From Silene conica (lineage: Eukaryota; Streptophyta; Magnoliopsida; Caryophyllales; Caryophyllaceae), in assembly GCA_029255685.2 (NCBI GenBank), contig CM055317.2, forward strand, positions 16,943,501 through 17,007,500: 64,000 bases of DNA, written 5' to 3'. The notes under the pieces are model-generated. The model searched no databases. It saw only the letters and a list, made by a program, of their open reading frames with translations, and was not told the DNA's origin. Position numbers and translations under genes: made by a program. This document shows, one piece after another, positions 24,477 to 37,109 of the stretch (positions are counted from its first letter, which is position 1; each line of letters starts with the position of its first letter).

Positions 24477-24646
24477 TGCTTAAGACGGGTATTATCCGTC
24501 TTAAGTCCAATACTACCAAGCGTGGGTGATAAAGACAAAAAATTGTCATTTTTTAGGTGACCAATGAATGGGGTGATTTGATATGTATTTGACCCGTCTT
24601 AAGCATAATACGGATAGATAATATCGGTTTGAAATGAGAAATTGTG
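24477..24646 (+). mobile_element. TAGTAAGTCTTGC-family MITE, diverged copy G
   Basis: 170 bp, running from ATGTCTTGCTTAAGACGGGT to GAAATGAGAAATTGTG. Flanked by TATTTTTTT at 24468-24476 and 24647-24655. It belongs to the TTAAGACGG subfamily together with 43881-44063. Confidence 0.75.
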
Positions 24647-25009
24647 TATTTTTTTTTGTAATTTCTCATCTTTTCACAAAAAAAAGTTAAAAAACATTAT
24701 ATATAATACATCTCTTTTATTTCCTAAAGATTTGTTACAAGTTTAAGAAAAATATTTAGTTCCTTAATAAAACATAAATCTTTTTATTTTTATGAACTAA
24801 TTTAAAATATTCTCGATTCTAATTTATCTTAAAGTTTGATGTCATTGTTAACTTTTATTTTGATTATATATCGTAAAAAATGGAGAGGTTTAATTTTACG
24901 TTTTGCATATTATAAGGGGCCTAATAGTTATAATCTAAATTTAAGGGGCTTAATCTCACAAAATTAGCCAAACTAAAAGGGCTCAATTGTCATTCTCGCG
25001 ACGAAAAAA

Positions 25010-25287
25010 GTAATAAAATAAAAGATCAAATTCAAATTGAATAACCTGGTGGATTGAGCTTAAGTATGATATAGTTGCGTGTCTAGGAAGTAGGAACCTC
25101 CTCGTCAATAAAATAAAAAAAATAAAAAAAATTCAAATTAAACTATTAGTAATGCTATCCCACTCGAATTCCAGTTAAATCCATTGCAATCAGTCCACAG
25201 AACCTCCACTTAATCACTAACAGTCGAGTCTAATTGTGTTTTTCCCAAAACACACAATTAATCAAAGTGAGTCAGAAATCAGAAAGG
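25010..25287 (+). promoter_or_regulatory. Upstream region of ERG28
   Basis: Only about 280 bp separates the right target duplication of the Mutator-like element from the ERG28 start codon. I see no convincing TATA box. The promoter must lie here or extend into the element. Confidence 0.35.
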
Positions 25288-28200
25288 ATGAAGGCATTAG
25301 GATGGTGGTTGATGCTACTTGGTATTCTCAGACTTGCTTCGGTTTGGTTTGGTTTCTTTGATATTTGGGCACTTCGTCTTGCTGTCTTCTCCCAAACTGA
25401 AAGTAATTTCTCCCTTTTTTACTTTATTTGTCCAAATTTACGTACTTTGATGGCTGAAATCCATACCCTTTTGTTCATTTTGACTGACATGTTCGAAAAG
25501 GAACGATCTTTCTATAGATTCCCCTTTCCCATTCTTATTTAAGACGGTTGTAAGCGTGAAACAGATTTAAAGTAACTCATATACCCGGTTACTAATGGGC
25601 ATTAATTAGTCTAATGTGTGGTTATCGAGAAATTTGTTGCATTGATCGAGATTATCAACATTGTGACTCAAGATCCAATTTTTATAATCCAGTTGCAGTG
25701 TGGCGGAGATCCCAAAAATGTATTAAATGTTGTGGTCAAACCAATGAATTTCTGTTACCAAGTTTTGATCTTTATTTCTGTTCATAGAACACTTCCAATA
25801 TCTTCTCTTGAAGGAATGTGTCATCCATTCTAGATTTGTTTATAGGATTCCACTTGCCTGAATCCCTTGTTTGATGTTCTTGAATTTACTCGAGGTTGAT
25901 ATCGAACTCTACTTTGATGGGTTATTAAGATTTAGCTGAAGAAAAGGTTGCTTTGTTTTAATTTGAAGAATCTCGTATCGAAGTGCGGGGTGCTTAATAA
26001 TTGATTCTGTTCCTGCTATGTTGTTAGATTCAACGTTTCGACTTTTACTGATTCAGCTTTGAGTCATCGTCAACTCTTCATGGCATGGTTACTGATTATC
26101 ATCAATCATCATTAAGATGTAACTTAGCAGTAACATATCTATTCTTGTACAAGACTGTCTTACACGGAATACCAACTGAAGTTCTTATGTAATCCTTTTT
26201 TAACGGGTTGATCTCTCATGGAAGACCATCTCATATTAGTATTTGTTGCCCGTCAAATTATCTTGTTTGACAACGACATTGTTGAAGCATTTCTTAAGTC
26301 AACTCTTTCTGTCAATTTGACATTAAGTAAAGATGACCATGTTAGTTATCTTTCTCTGATCATGGTTATTTTATACGCTTCTCTACCTTGGAACATGTGC
26401 TTAAAATGATGGCTGATGTTTAAAGGAGCATACTTCGCCTGTAAACTTTCAACCACTTGGGTTAAATTTGGGACCATATCTTGCTGAATCTGTGTGAAGC
26501 TGAAAAAGAGGGGGTCCTTTTAGAAACAAAATAACTTGTATTGTGGTGTAAATAACTTGGTGCATGTTTCTGGCCAAGCGTAAAATGCGTGAAAGAAAAA
26601 TTTGGATGACTTACTCTTGAGTAATTTATACACTAACACCACACTGAAGGGACTCGTTATATGATACCCCTCTTGTGATTTTACCTCAAAATATCCGATG
26701 TAAGTCTTAGGAGATAACTATTTCAGATCTTTTTTTATGCTGTTATTGGTTGTTTCAGATAAAGACTAGAGACATAATTTTAGGAAATAATTATGAAAGG
26801 CGTACTACCTGCCATTGGATTTGATATCACCAAAAGAGGTGAGGTGCTTGAGGAGGGGATACAAGACTGAATGTCGGACCAAACTGTAAATTCTTATTAG
26901 GGAATAGAACTCTTGAACTAAGGCCTAAATATTGACAGTTGCCTGTTAACTAGGATTCACTATTATTGAGTGTCGATGTTACCATGAATTTTAGAAAATT
27001 GCTTCGGTGTTAAAAGAAATGGATAAAACTTTCTGCACTTAATTTTCCATAGGGCTACTTAGCAGAAAGTCTTACCGAATGCCAGGGGAAATATTTTTTT
27101 TCAAAATCATTGATTAGAAAAAAAGGTCTGTTCTGAAGACGCATTTCTACTTCCTGATATGGCGTGGATATTGAGTGGCGCTAAATTTTTGGTATTTCTC
27201 ATCAACATAACTGTTGAAGAATTTTTGTGGATAATCGTTGCTGAATTTTCAGTTAGGTTGATGAATGTTCAATTTTTTGGCTTGCTCTAAAATTTGGTAT
27301 TTTCATTTTTTCAGTTTATAATATTAATGGTATTTAACTGAAGCTCCCTTCTTTTTATGTGCTGTAGTGAGTGAAGGTCATGGGCGGACCTTTGGTGTCT
27401 GGACTCTTCTGACTTGTACCCTGTGCTTTCTATGTGCTCTTAATCTCGACAACAAGCCTCTCTACCTGGCAACATTTTTGTCATTCGTATATGCTCTCGG
27501 TCACTTTCTGACAGAATACCTTATATATCAGACAATGTCGATAAAAAATTTATCGACGGTCGGGTTTTTTGCAGGTATAATTACTTAAAAAACCTTTTTT
27601 TGTAATTCATTACACTTTGTTATTATGCTATAAATGTTGGATTTTCTTTGGTTATGTTGCATATACAATATAGGTAGCTCAGAAATTTTATTGAAATAAG
27701 CTGCGACCATCATCATTCAAACATAACTTGAATAATAATCTTAAGGTTTTAGGATTAGTCCGTAATAATTTAAATTATGTTTTCATTACATTAATGGAAA
27801 TTTACATTTTTGGTTGAAGTTGTTGATTCACAACGCCGGAGTACACCTTAGAATATTGCAGAAAATACAAGGGTTGTCTAAATTTGAATTCACGTAGCAA
27901 AAGTGTACTTCATTATATTTTAAGCCGTTATTTGTGACAAGCACAAGCACAGACCCCGGGTCATCTAAGAAAAGTCTATCCCTTCTTAACTATAAACATT
28001 TTGCAAGCACCTTTCCAGGAGTCTTGTTTTCCTAACAGTTGGTGAACGGTATGTAAAAACATTTTAAGGCAAATCCTCAAACATTAGCTAAATCAACTAT
28101 TGAACATTGTTAACAACCACCGACTGAATGCCCCTCATTGCAACCAATTTAGCTATGGTCAGCAAATATTGACTATTTTTCTGAATCATTTTTTCATTTC

Positions 28201-30632
28201 TTATTTCCTTGATCATTTACCTCTTATTAACGGCTTCAAATAATGATTCGTGTTGGCTGGCCCCAAATCATTTTTGGGATTAAGGCTTTGCTGTTATTGT
28301 TGAAAGACACTGAAATCAGTTAAAATGCTTTCTCTGTTGCTGTTTTTATATAATTGTGTACCTCTCACTTTTTTGGTTGGTTGTCCTAGTGAATATGCAT
28401 GTTGTTTATTAGGTGAAGGACATCCAGTAGGTGAGGTGGTACAGTATAAAGATCAATGAGGTTGAAATTTGAGATGTTCATGCTTATTTTATCTACTGAT
28501 AAACAGAGATTCTTGATGTTATATTAAAATTAAGGATAACAAGAGAAAAGAAATATTGATAAAGTTGTGTTTTTGAAGGACCAAATGCCAAATCGCTCTT
28601 TTAAATACCTTTTTTTTGTTTCCGCAACACTTAATTTTGAATAAATTCTATTTTTTTTCCCCTTTTATGACAAATTCAATTGTTTACACTCTCCACGGGA
28701 AAAAAATCAATTATTTGGTGTCGACCACAATCTGCGAGCAAAACTAGTTTATTTCTTATTGTTTTTTCTGATTTTCATCCTACCGGATTTCTTTCCCCTT
28801 TCATATTCCCTGTTAAACTTTAGCTAACAATTTCAATATTAGTAAGTCTTGCTTGTGACGGGTCACCATTCGTGACGGATATTTTGTGAGATAAAATGGA
28901 TACAAAATGAGTTAGTGGAGAAATGGGACCACATGAATAGTGTCGCAGAGAGAGAAAAAGTGGGTATTTTGTGAGAGGAAACGGTATCCGTCACAAGCTT
29001 GTGACGGATACTACCGTCATAAATGAGAATTTGTGTTTCAATATTTACCTAATGTTTCTCTTTTGGATGGCTTTCTAGAAACCTTGTACAAACTACAACC
29101 TATGCGATAAAACGAGTAGTAATTCATAAAAAATACTCTTTCTAGGGGAAAACAACAACAATCAAATATTTATAAAACGGACAAATTTCCAACAAGTTAT
29201 TTGAAGCCATCTGTGTAAAACGGAAAGTTGAATTTCTAATGTAACTCACAAATTTTGGTATTTGAAATGGAGTGTTGGCAATTTGTTCCTTTTTGCTCAA
29301 GGAATTTAGGACAATATAGGCAGTGTAAACCAACCTCTGCACTCTTCCTAGTATGCTGCTTCACATCTGAACCATTAAGAGAAGTCGTGCTTACAGAAAT
29401 GAGTCCTAGACTGTTAAATGGTTTAAAACATAAGCCCAATTGTATATAACGAGTTATGGACTAGAGGAATTCATTTTGACGAGTATTATGAGAATCACTT
29501 CGAAGAGATGAAATCTTGGATCTTGGTGTCTCTTTTAATCCTTTCTTTGCTCTAGTTGTATGTGTTTTGCTTGATTGTTCGCAAGTCTCTGCCTGATTGC
29601 ATCTTGTGCTGTTCGTTCAAACCCTAACCTACTATTTCTAGCATGGTATTAAAATGCTCTTATTATGTTGGTTATATCAGTATAACATTACTTCCCATTA
29701 TGCCATACCCTTTAGGAAAAACGCCACGATTTTGTGTGTGCTGCCCGATATTTTCCGCCATTGTTTAGCTGATAACTGTTACATGTGGTGACGTTGGTGA
29801 GAAGGATTGGCTAAAATGTCTTGTATGCTTTGGATGTAATCTTGGGAAAGAGGTCATAACACTCATAAGACGTGATAGATTGAAGCATGCAAAATGAACT
29901 CAAATTTTAGGTATTAAGACGATGTGAAGATCTAACGCATTTGAAAAACACATTTTGAATTATATTATACATCTAACAGTTCCGGAAAAATAAATCTTAG
30001 ATTTTGTGGAAATATAGGTGAAGTTTGAACGAATATCGATTGACACACCAAAGTATTTGCTTTTTTCTCTAGGGTGTGATATAACGGAAAACAATGCCCC
30101 ATATTCTGTAATGTAACGAGTTAAGATGGTGAATCAGACTAGTTGGCATAAGTACATGACACACAGAATGCTCAGGTCTGCTGGGTTCAGAAAACTGGCC
30201 AGAACGTTTAAATCCTTTTATCACTAAGAACATAGTTCGATTTTGAAGGCTCATCTTATTCACGTAGAAAAAGGGAGTTAAGGAAATTGTAAGAGAGGAT
30301 TAGGGAAAGTTGAATTGGTTCCAGAGTTTAGTTTTAACTTTCAAGCCAATGCACTATGTCCTGCTTTGTCAAAATTGCATTATCTGATAGTTAAAATATT
30401 TGTATCCTCCACATTCTTATCTTAAACTTGCTCCAAGGATTGAATGGTTGGTGGCTTCAGGCACAAATCTGAATGTAGTTTCCTGGCAAAATGATCTACC
30501 ACTTGGTATACTCACTTTTTACATTACTTCATATAGTTTTGAAAATTTTGGTACGTTTATACAGGTACTTCCATAATATGGATGGCGTTACAGTGGAATT
30601 CTCACCAAAAGGCATACTCGAAACAGTTGTAA
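25288..30632 (+). CDS. ERG28: ERG28-like sterol C-4 demethylation scaffold protein
   Basis: Three exons, 25288-25402, 27368-27574 and 30565-30632 (TAA at 30630), join in phase (GT-AG) to a 129-aa protein, the usual plant ERG28 length. It begins MKALGWWLMLLGILRLASVW and continues GRTFGVWTLLTCTLCFLCAL, NKPLYLATFLSFVYALGHF, TEYLIYQTM and TSIIWMALQWNSHQKAYSKQL. Four hydrophobic segments (about residues 5-25, 47-65, 70-90 and 98-118) fit the family's ER-membrane topology. ERG28 tethers the enzymes of sterol C-4 demethylation (C4 methyl oxidase, C3 dehydrogenase/decarboxylase, reductase) at the ER. Codon 39 (ATG, Met) is split across intron 1. Intron 1 is about 2 kb. Intron 2 is about 3 kb and holds a MITE. 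The gene looks intact. Confidence 0.93.
28840..29035 (+). mobile_element. TAGTAAGTCTTGC-family MITE, copy A (ERG28 intron 2)
   Basis: 196 bp, from TAGTAAGTCTTGCTTGTGAC to GAATTTGTG. Perfect 9-bp duplications TTTCAATAT lie at 28831-28839 and 29036-29044. Confidence 0.9.
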
Positions 30633-31964
30633 TCTGGTACGAGTTTATACCAACTGCTTCCTATGCAACTACATCAGTCCTCCTCCGGCTGTCAGAATTG
30701 TAAAAATAATCTGATATTGTTGTTTCAAAGCTTCAAGTTGGAGCATGAAACATCGAAGCAAACATTTGAATTTTGATTTCTTGCTCAAGTGTCCCAGCTG
30801 ATATATTTCAGGTCTGGATTTTTTTCGATTTCCATTTGGTAATTGAGTTTGATTCTCTTATTTGAGCTTTCAATTTTGACCTTGATAGATATTCCCTCGG
30901 CTAGCATTATTATGTTCATGTATTACTTATCACCTATAGAGATAGGACATATGTACAACCTTTGAGCTTTTGTAAAATATGTTGAAGGTCCGGTGCTTTT
31001 GACCTAATTTAAACTTGCAACTGAGAAGAAAACTGGTTGTTCTGTGGTTAATTCGCTTACATGTTTTTAACTGTGAAGAAGGCGGATTGTTCAATGATTG
31101 CAATGACTCATAAGTTTTGGTGGTTCTTGATACATATGAGCATTGATCGGCCTTTTGGGTAAGTTTGAGATGGTATGCCATTGCATGGCGATAGAGTCTA
31201 CTAGTTTAGGTCGTTAAGTTGGTGAGTAGTGAGTGATACATATGACTTAGGTTCAAAATCTGCGGACATCAAGACTGTCCGAGCATCCCTTATTTAATGA
31301 TTTATGGTTATATGAGGAAGTTGATTACTGTGAAGGCCGGAAGGGTGAGTGAAGGGTTGGTGAAGGGGGTTCACTTGAGCCTTGAGGGGCCTTGTGCCCT
31401 TGTCTTCTTTTAGGCTTCATTTCCTTTAAGTCGATTCACTGTTTTGTGAGTTGTGACATTTGTCCACTCGACGCATGGATTATGAATTGCTCATTGGGCT
31501 GCATGCAAGTGGCACGGTCTGCACCCCATTTTTGAAGTCTGTGCAACTGTTTTGGAACACTTGTCTCTCAAAGTTATGATGTTATGAGCAGCGGACATTG
31601 GTTTGAGGAATGCAAAACAAAGACGTTATGAGGATGAAGCAAACACTGATACTGCTTGATGAGTAGATTAATGTGTCAACGTTGTCTGTGTCCATTGAAG
31701 GCTAAAAGCTTGGGATAACGATGATAAAAGAATTCAGTTCTTGACCCATCCAGTTTTTGTCCATAAATCGGTTCGGATTTAGTTTGAAATGTAGGTAGGC
31801 AGGTAGGTTATATGCGTAATGTGTGATATTAGCTGTTAGCGCTAAGGTGCGTAACTGCGTAACTGCTTAGGTCGTGACATAAGTAGTCAAATGAAGGTCG
31901 TGATCTTATTGACTCACCTTAATCGCAAATTAAGTTCTAACTGAGCATGCTGCATGAGTGCATG
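30633..31964. other. 3' flank of ERG28 and intergenic DNA
   Basis: No coding sequence recognised. The ERG28 3' UTR should lie in the first few hundred bases. Confidence 0.4.
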
Positions 31965-32160
31965 CACAAATTCTTATTTGCAACGGCACTATCCGTCGCA
32001 AGTTTGTGACGGGTACCGTTTTCTCTCACAAAATACCCACTTTTTTTCTCTCTCCAACACTATTCATGTGGTCCCCTTTCTCCACTAACTCATTTTCTAC
32101 CCATTTTATCTCATAAAATATCCGTTACAAATAACGACCTGTCGTAAGCAAGACCTACTA
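31965..32160 (-). mobile_element. TAGTAAGTCTTGC-family MITE, copy B
   Basis: 196 bp in minus orientation. Perfect 9-bp duplications GAGTGCATG lie at 31956-31964 and 32161-32169. Confidence 0.9.
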
Positions 32161-32340
32161 GAGTGCATGACCCATTAGAGAAGGAGTCTTATGAGAAACT
32201 TGGCCCACCTCATGACCTAACAGCTGGCGTCATCTGATTTGTTGGCCACAAATAAAAAGGACAAGGCCAACTTAAAATGTCAGCCCCACTTGCCATTTCT
32301 GCCAAATACAAGTCAATTGAAAATCACAAATTATCCATTG

Positions 32341-32534
32341 TAGTAAGTCTTGCTTGCGACGGGTTACCATTTATGGCGGATATTTTGTGAGATAAAATGG
32401 ATACAAAATGAGTAGTGGAGAAAGGGGATCACATGAGTAGTATTGGAGAGAGAGAAAAAGTGGGTATTTTATGAGAGAAAACGATATCCGTCACAAACTT
32501 GCGACGGACAATGCCGTTACAAATAAAATTTGTG
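32341..32534 (+). mobile_element. TAGTAAGTCTTGC-family MITE, copy C
   Basis: Clear copy of the family, about 180 bp downstream of copy B and in opposite orientation. The flanks (TATCCATTG left, TATCAATG slightly displaced to the right) are only a degraded target duplication. Confidence 0.8.
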
Positions 32535-33063
32535 ATACACTTATCAATGTAATTGTTTTTTACCCATTTTTTATTCGGTTAAATTTCTTATCTTAATATC
32601 TAGATATTAATAAAATTAACTTATTTGTAATTTAAGAGAAGGATTTTAGTGGGATAGAGAATGATGATTAGAAATGCTGGAAAGTGAAAAATGATTGAAT
32701 TGATGACTTATGTCATGATTTTCTGGACAAGAAATTACAGTCAAGGTAAATAAAATTTGATTAAGAGTAAAAACGATTTGTGATTTGGTTAAGGTGATTC
32801 TTGCTTGGAAATAGTCTAACTGATTCTTCCAAACACGATTTGTTACAGTTGATTGTATAAGCCTTTGAGTGAAATTTATGTCTGAAAGTGCGTGCTGGAT
32901 AACCGGAAAATCAACTTCATGTCTTTATCAATTGGCGATTTATACAGCTCAAACCATTGTTAGCAGGAATATCCATAATATATTGAACTAGTTAAACACA
33001 TCAACCGTTGCTTTTTTTTTGAGGTTACCCATATGTAGTACATAGGTCGGTACTTGGTAAGTA

Positions 33064-33469
33064 GAGCTGGACAACGTAGCGGGCCAGCCTAGCCCAGTTC
33101 GGCCCAGCCCTGTTACGTGGGCCAATTTTTCTAGCCCACACAGGGCTAGGGCTGGGCCAGGCCAGCCCGGTAGTGAATAGGGCCAGGGCCAGGGCCGGAT
33201 TTTGTCAGCCCAGCCCTGTTCGCAGCCCTGTGTGAAATGCAGCCCAGCCCAGCCCGACCCGGCCCACTAGTAAAACTAACACAACTAACACAAATATAGC
33301 CCACAAACACAACTAGCAGCCCTCCAGGGCTGGGCCAGGGCTGACTTTTCCTGGCCCGGCCCAGCCCAGCCCAGCCCTATATTGTTTTAGGGCCGTGTCA
33401 GGGCTGACTTTCTTCAGCCCAGCCCGCCTCCGGCCCGGCCCGGCCCAGCCCAGCCCATTGTACAGCTCT
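33064..33469. mobile_element. GC-rich hAT-type MITE
   Basis: About 406 bp made largely of GGCCCAGCCC/GGGCTGGGCC words. Ends are AGAGCTGGACAA and TTGTACAGCTCT (inverted, one mismatch). The 8-bp sequence GGTAAGTA lies on both sides (33056-33063 and 33470-33477), the size expected for hAT. One base of overlap with the TIR leaves the exact end ambiguous by 1 bp. A relative lies at 53671-54305. Confidence 0.8.
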
Positions 33470-33499
33470 GGTAAGTATCAATTGGTGATTTTTGTAAAT

Positions 33500-33694
33500 T
33501 AGTAAGTCTTGCTTGCGACGGGTTACCATTTGTGATGGATATTTTGTGAGATAAAATGGATAGAAAATGAGTTAGTGGAGAAAGGGGACCACATGAATAG
33601 TGTTAGAGAAAGAGAAAAAGTGGGTATTTGTGAGAGGAAACGGTATCCGTCACAAGCTTGCGACGGATAGTACGGTTGCAAATAAGAATTTGTG
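33500..33694 (+). mobile_element. TAGTAAGTCTTGC-family MITE, copy D
   Basis: 195 bp. Perfect 9-bp duplications TTTGTAAAT lie at 33491-33499 and 33695-33703. Confidence 0.9.
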
Positions 33695-34467
33695 TTTGTA
33701 AATTATTAAGATTGTTTGGTATAACATCGACATTAAATTTTATAAAATGAAAAGCCCATTTTACAACTTTATGCCTTTGATTTGGCATAAAGTTGCAATT
33801 ACTTATCAAATATATTGATATAATAAAAAAATAATTAATTGAAATTCATTAAAATAAAATAGATAAACAAAATAAAAGAGAAAGGAGGGGGAGGGAGTAG
33901 TTTGTTTTGTGCAACTACCGAACATGTCATATTGTCATATTAGTCATATGTAGTGTAGTGTAGTGTAGTATTGTATGATAAAAGACGGGGGTGATGAAAT
34001 GGATGTAACAGAAAAAAGAGGGAAACATTTAACAAGAGTAGAAACTTTGATAAATAAATCCAATCAAAACATGCGTGTATTCCAATTTCCATACACCGTC
34101 GTCCTTTCTTTACGCCTTTTCTTTATATCTTTCACATTCATTTTTGCATATATTCAACTTTTATACTCAAATATCTAGAATCTTTTGAATCTTAAAAGTC
34201 TACCATCATTATTCATATACTTCTATTCAACTTGACTTGTCTCCCCTATTGTTTTTAACTTGACTTCTCTCAATTCTATTTTCCCCTTTAACCACTTCAC
34301 ATGACACCCATATACTAAATGATTTAAAATATTAAAGTATACACCTTTTAAATTGACTTATCTCAATTCTTCATAATATATCTAGACTCTTTTGAGTTAG
34401 GAAGGTAGAGAATAATTTCAATTGTTTTGATATTAAGTGTTAACATTGATTTCACTTAGATTAAGGA

Positions 34468-35154
34468 GGACGTGTTTGGTAAATAATAATTTGAGAAGTT
34501 TTTAACATATTGAGACATTCTAGTATGTTTGATGAGTCAATATGTTGTTTAAGGTGTTTGGTAGACAACATATTGAAATCGTAAATTTGGGTGCAATCTA
34601 CTACTTCGCTTTATCCATTTATTTTATTTCTTCCCATTTCATATTGCACATGGATTAAGGCATTTTTTTTAAAAAAATGATAAAGTAATGAAAGGAAGGC
34701 AACAAGTGGGGTTAGTAATGAAAAGATGGCATTTTTTGTAATTAATAAAGCATAAAGAAATGACATTTTTTGTAATTAATGAAATAGGACAAGAACCAAG
34801 TTGTCATTTGGTTGTCTAAAATAGGAAAGAAAAGAAAATGAGAAGAAAATAGGTAATTTGCCAAATAAGGAAAATTGGAAGAAAATAGGAAAATGGAGGA
34901 AGTATTTTACAATATGCTGCTTCTACCAGCATATTCTATGAGTAGATTAGAGAATATTTCAATTGACAATTTTTTCCTTTAGAAAATATGTTAATGTAGT
35001 TACCAATAATTAATCCATGTCCATATTAGTCAATTTACAAAAAAAAAAACAATCTATTAATTGGAAATTGCTGATTACTAAACACCATTAATAAATTCTG
35101 CTAATTATATATTTTGGTTAGATAATATTAATCCGCAGTTTACCAAACAGGACG
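34468..35154. mobile_element. Foldback/MITE-like element with a Stowaway-like insertion
   Basis: The ends GGACGTGTTTGGTAAATAAT and (inverted) ACGTCCTGTTTGGTAAAC form imperfect TIRs, and TGTTTGGTA words repeat inside near 34555. A second inverted-repeat element at about 34601-34904 (left CTACTTCGCTTTATCCATTT; right, inverted, TACTTCCTCCATTTTCC) resembles Stowaway MITEs. Target duplications are not clear. Confidence 0.5.
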
Positions 35155-35156
35155 TA

Positions 35157-35935
35157 AAATATTTTCCATTTGTGTCGCATAGTCATATTACTTTATCGGT
35201 CATTATATATATCTATGAGTCTGATTGGTGAAAGTGATTCTCACTTAAATGATTCGATTTTTATAGGATTATTGTGGATTGAATCATACAACATACAATC
35301 TAGTATAAACCGTACATTTGACGTCAAAATAGACAAAGCTGACCGTGTTAAAATTATTTATAGACTAGATTACTTAACAACAAATTTTTGAAATTTTGTT
35401 AATAAAGATTAGTATATAAAGAAGAATGTGTTTTAAGGTGATAAAATACTAATCCAAATAAGTAGTGATAAGACTAAAATAGTAAGTTTGAAAAAAAGAA
35501 GTCAGAGGACTATTAGGAATTACAATTATGACAATATGACCAATGAAAGTAGTAAACACCTCCTAGAAGTCATAGACGAGATAAGTCGATGTTTTATTGA
35601 TACAAACTTAATTTTGTTTAAAGTTGGTAATGTGAGCGGTAAGGAATTTTGTAAACAAGTTGTTAATGGTTTGATTTTGGATTTTGGATTTTTGATTTTT
35701 GACTTTTGAGAAAATTGTTTTCAGTATTTTGAAGAAGATTGGCCCCGACTATCAATTTGGGATACGGGTGGGTCAACACAAAAAAAAACTAAATTTTGTT
35801 ATCATTGGTTATTTCATAATTCATATAATACCCGTGAATTACAAATTTAAGGTTTGGTGATGTCGTCTTTTCACATGATAATCAGCCTATCAAAATGTCA
35901 TGCGTACAAATCTAACGAACTTTTAGAGTGTGTTT
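35157..35935. other. Intergenic stretch, no gene seen
   Basis: AT-rich. Short open frames here have no recognisable family features. Confidence 0.3.
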
Positions 35936-36128
35936 GGATTGAAAGAAAGGGAGAGTAAGTGATTTAAAATTCCTTTTTTAGATAGCCTAATTAAAATCTC
36001 TCCACAATAGGCAAAATTTGGAGCGAAATTGTATCCAAATAACCACACTCTATTCCCCCTCCCCTTCTCTTCTCTTCTCTTCCTTTCCCTTCCCCCTTTC
36101 CCTCCGCTTTTGATATCCAAACAAAGCC
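35936..36128. mobile_element. Tourist-like MITE I
   Basis: Begins GAGTGTGTTTGGATTG and ends ATCCAAACAAAGCC. The left flank is TTA and the right is TAA (one mismatch for a 3-bp duplication). The interior is polypurine on one side and polypyrimidine on the other. PIF/Harbinger type. Confidence 0.65.
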
Positions 36129-36137
36129 TAAGCCTTA

Positions 36138-36535
36138 GGGTTTGTTTGGATTGAGAGAATTGGAGGGAAAGGGAGGGAAGGGAAAGAGATGAATTTATTT
36201 TCCTTTGTTTGAATACAATTTATGGAGGGAAGGAAATGAGAGGGGAAGGAAATGGGGGAATGTAATTTCTCTCCTTTAGAACAAACAAAAATCTCTCCAA
36301 GGGAGGCAAGATTTGGAGAGAAAACTTTATTTGAACCTTGATTTAATTATGCAAGTCATATTTTCTTGGATAATCTCACTCCATTATACCATCCCCTTCC
36401 TCCACTTCCATTTCCATCTCATCAATTTTGTTATCCAAACAACCGCAATTCATTTTCCCTCACCTCCCCTCCCTTCCCCTCCCCTCACTCCCCTTCCCCT
36501 CCCTTTCCCTCCTAAAATTGTATCCAAACGGAGCC
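36138..36535. mobile_element. Tourist-like MITE II
   Basis: 398 bp, beginning GGGTTTGTTTGGATTGAG and ending GTATCCAAACGGAGCC. TTA on both sides (36135-36137 and 36536-36538). TIR and 3-bp TTA target fit PIF/Harbinger Tourist elements. Confidence 0.8.
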
Positions 36536-36538
36536 TTA

Positions 36539-36784
36539 AGGTGTGTTTGGAGAGGAAAAAAAAGGGAGGAGAATAAGTAATTTAGAAACCCTTGTTTAGA
36601 TAGCAAATAAGGGTGGAAGAGAAATTGAGATCAATTTTCTCCCATTTCAAAATCTCTCCATATAAGAGATATTTGGAAGGAAATGTATCCAAACACCCCT
36701 AATTTATTTCCCCTCCCCTGCCTTTCTCTTCCCTTCTTCTCCCTCCCCTCCTTTTCAATCCATTTTTGTTATCCAAACACATCC
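36539..36784. mobile_element. Tourist-like MITE III
   Basis: 246 bp, beginning AGGTGTGTTTGGAGAGG and ending TTATCCAAACACATCC. TTA at 36536-36538 (shared with MITE II) and 36785-36787. Confidence 0.75.
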
Positions 36785-36912
36785 TTACGCAACTCACAAA
36801 TAAATTTCACTCATATAATATGAGTGAATCTTTACATTATCCACTTTTCAAGTTCAATGGGTATTCAACTATGAGTGATAATTTTGTAATTTTTCCTTTG
36901 GCTCATTAAAAT

Positions 36913-37109
36913 CACAAATTTTTATTTGCAACGGCACTATCCGTCGCAAGTTTGTGACGGATACCGTTCTCTCTCACAAAATATCCACTTTTTTTTCTCT
37001 CTCCAACACTATTCATGTGGTCCTCTTTCTCCACTAACTCATTTTATATCCATTTTATCTCACAAACTATCCGTCACAAATGGTGACCCGTCGCAAGCAA
37101 GACTTACTG
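36913..37109 (-). mobile_element. TAGTAAGTCTTGC-family MITE, copy E
   Basis: 197 bp in minus orientation. Perfect 9-bp duplications CATTAAAAT lie at 36904-36912 and 37110-37118. Confidence 0.9.

Larger units (their letters stand above)
18531..25000. mobile_element. Mutator-like element with TIRs of about 110-125 bp, loaded with later insertions
   Basis: The left arm (18531-18655) and right arm (about 24883-25000) are inverted repeats of each other, sharing CAATTGAGCCC, GAGATTAAGCCCCTTA and ATATGCAAAA-like blocks. They are flanked by ACGAAAGAA (18522-18530) and ACGAAAAAA (25001-25009), a 9-bp target duplication with one mismatch. Inside lie a LINE fragment, a 552-bp MITE, a solo LTR, a foldback element and a 170-bp MITE. 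No transposase is seen. Confidence 0.75.

Noticed and set aside
27367-27588. MSEGHGRTFG as an independent small membrane protein
   Set aside because: It is exon 2 of ERG28 running into intron 2; exons 1 and 3 supply the rest in phase.
33975-34178. 67-aa open frame near 34 kb as a small gene
   Set aside because: No family features, low-complexity hydrophobic end, and surrounded by MITEs with no splice or promoter signals.
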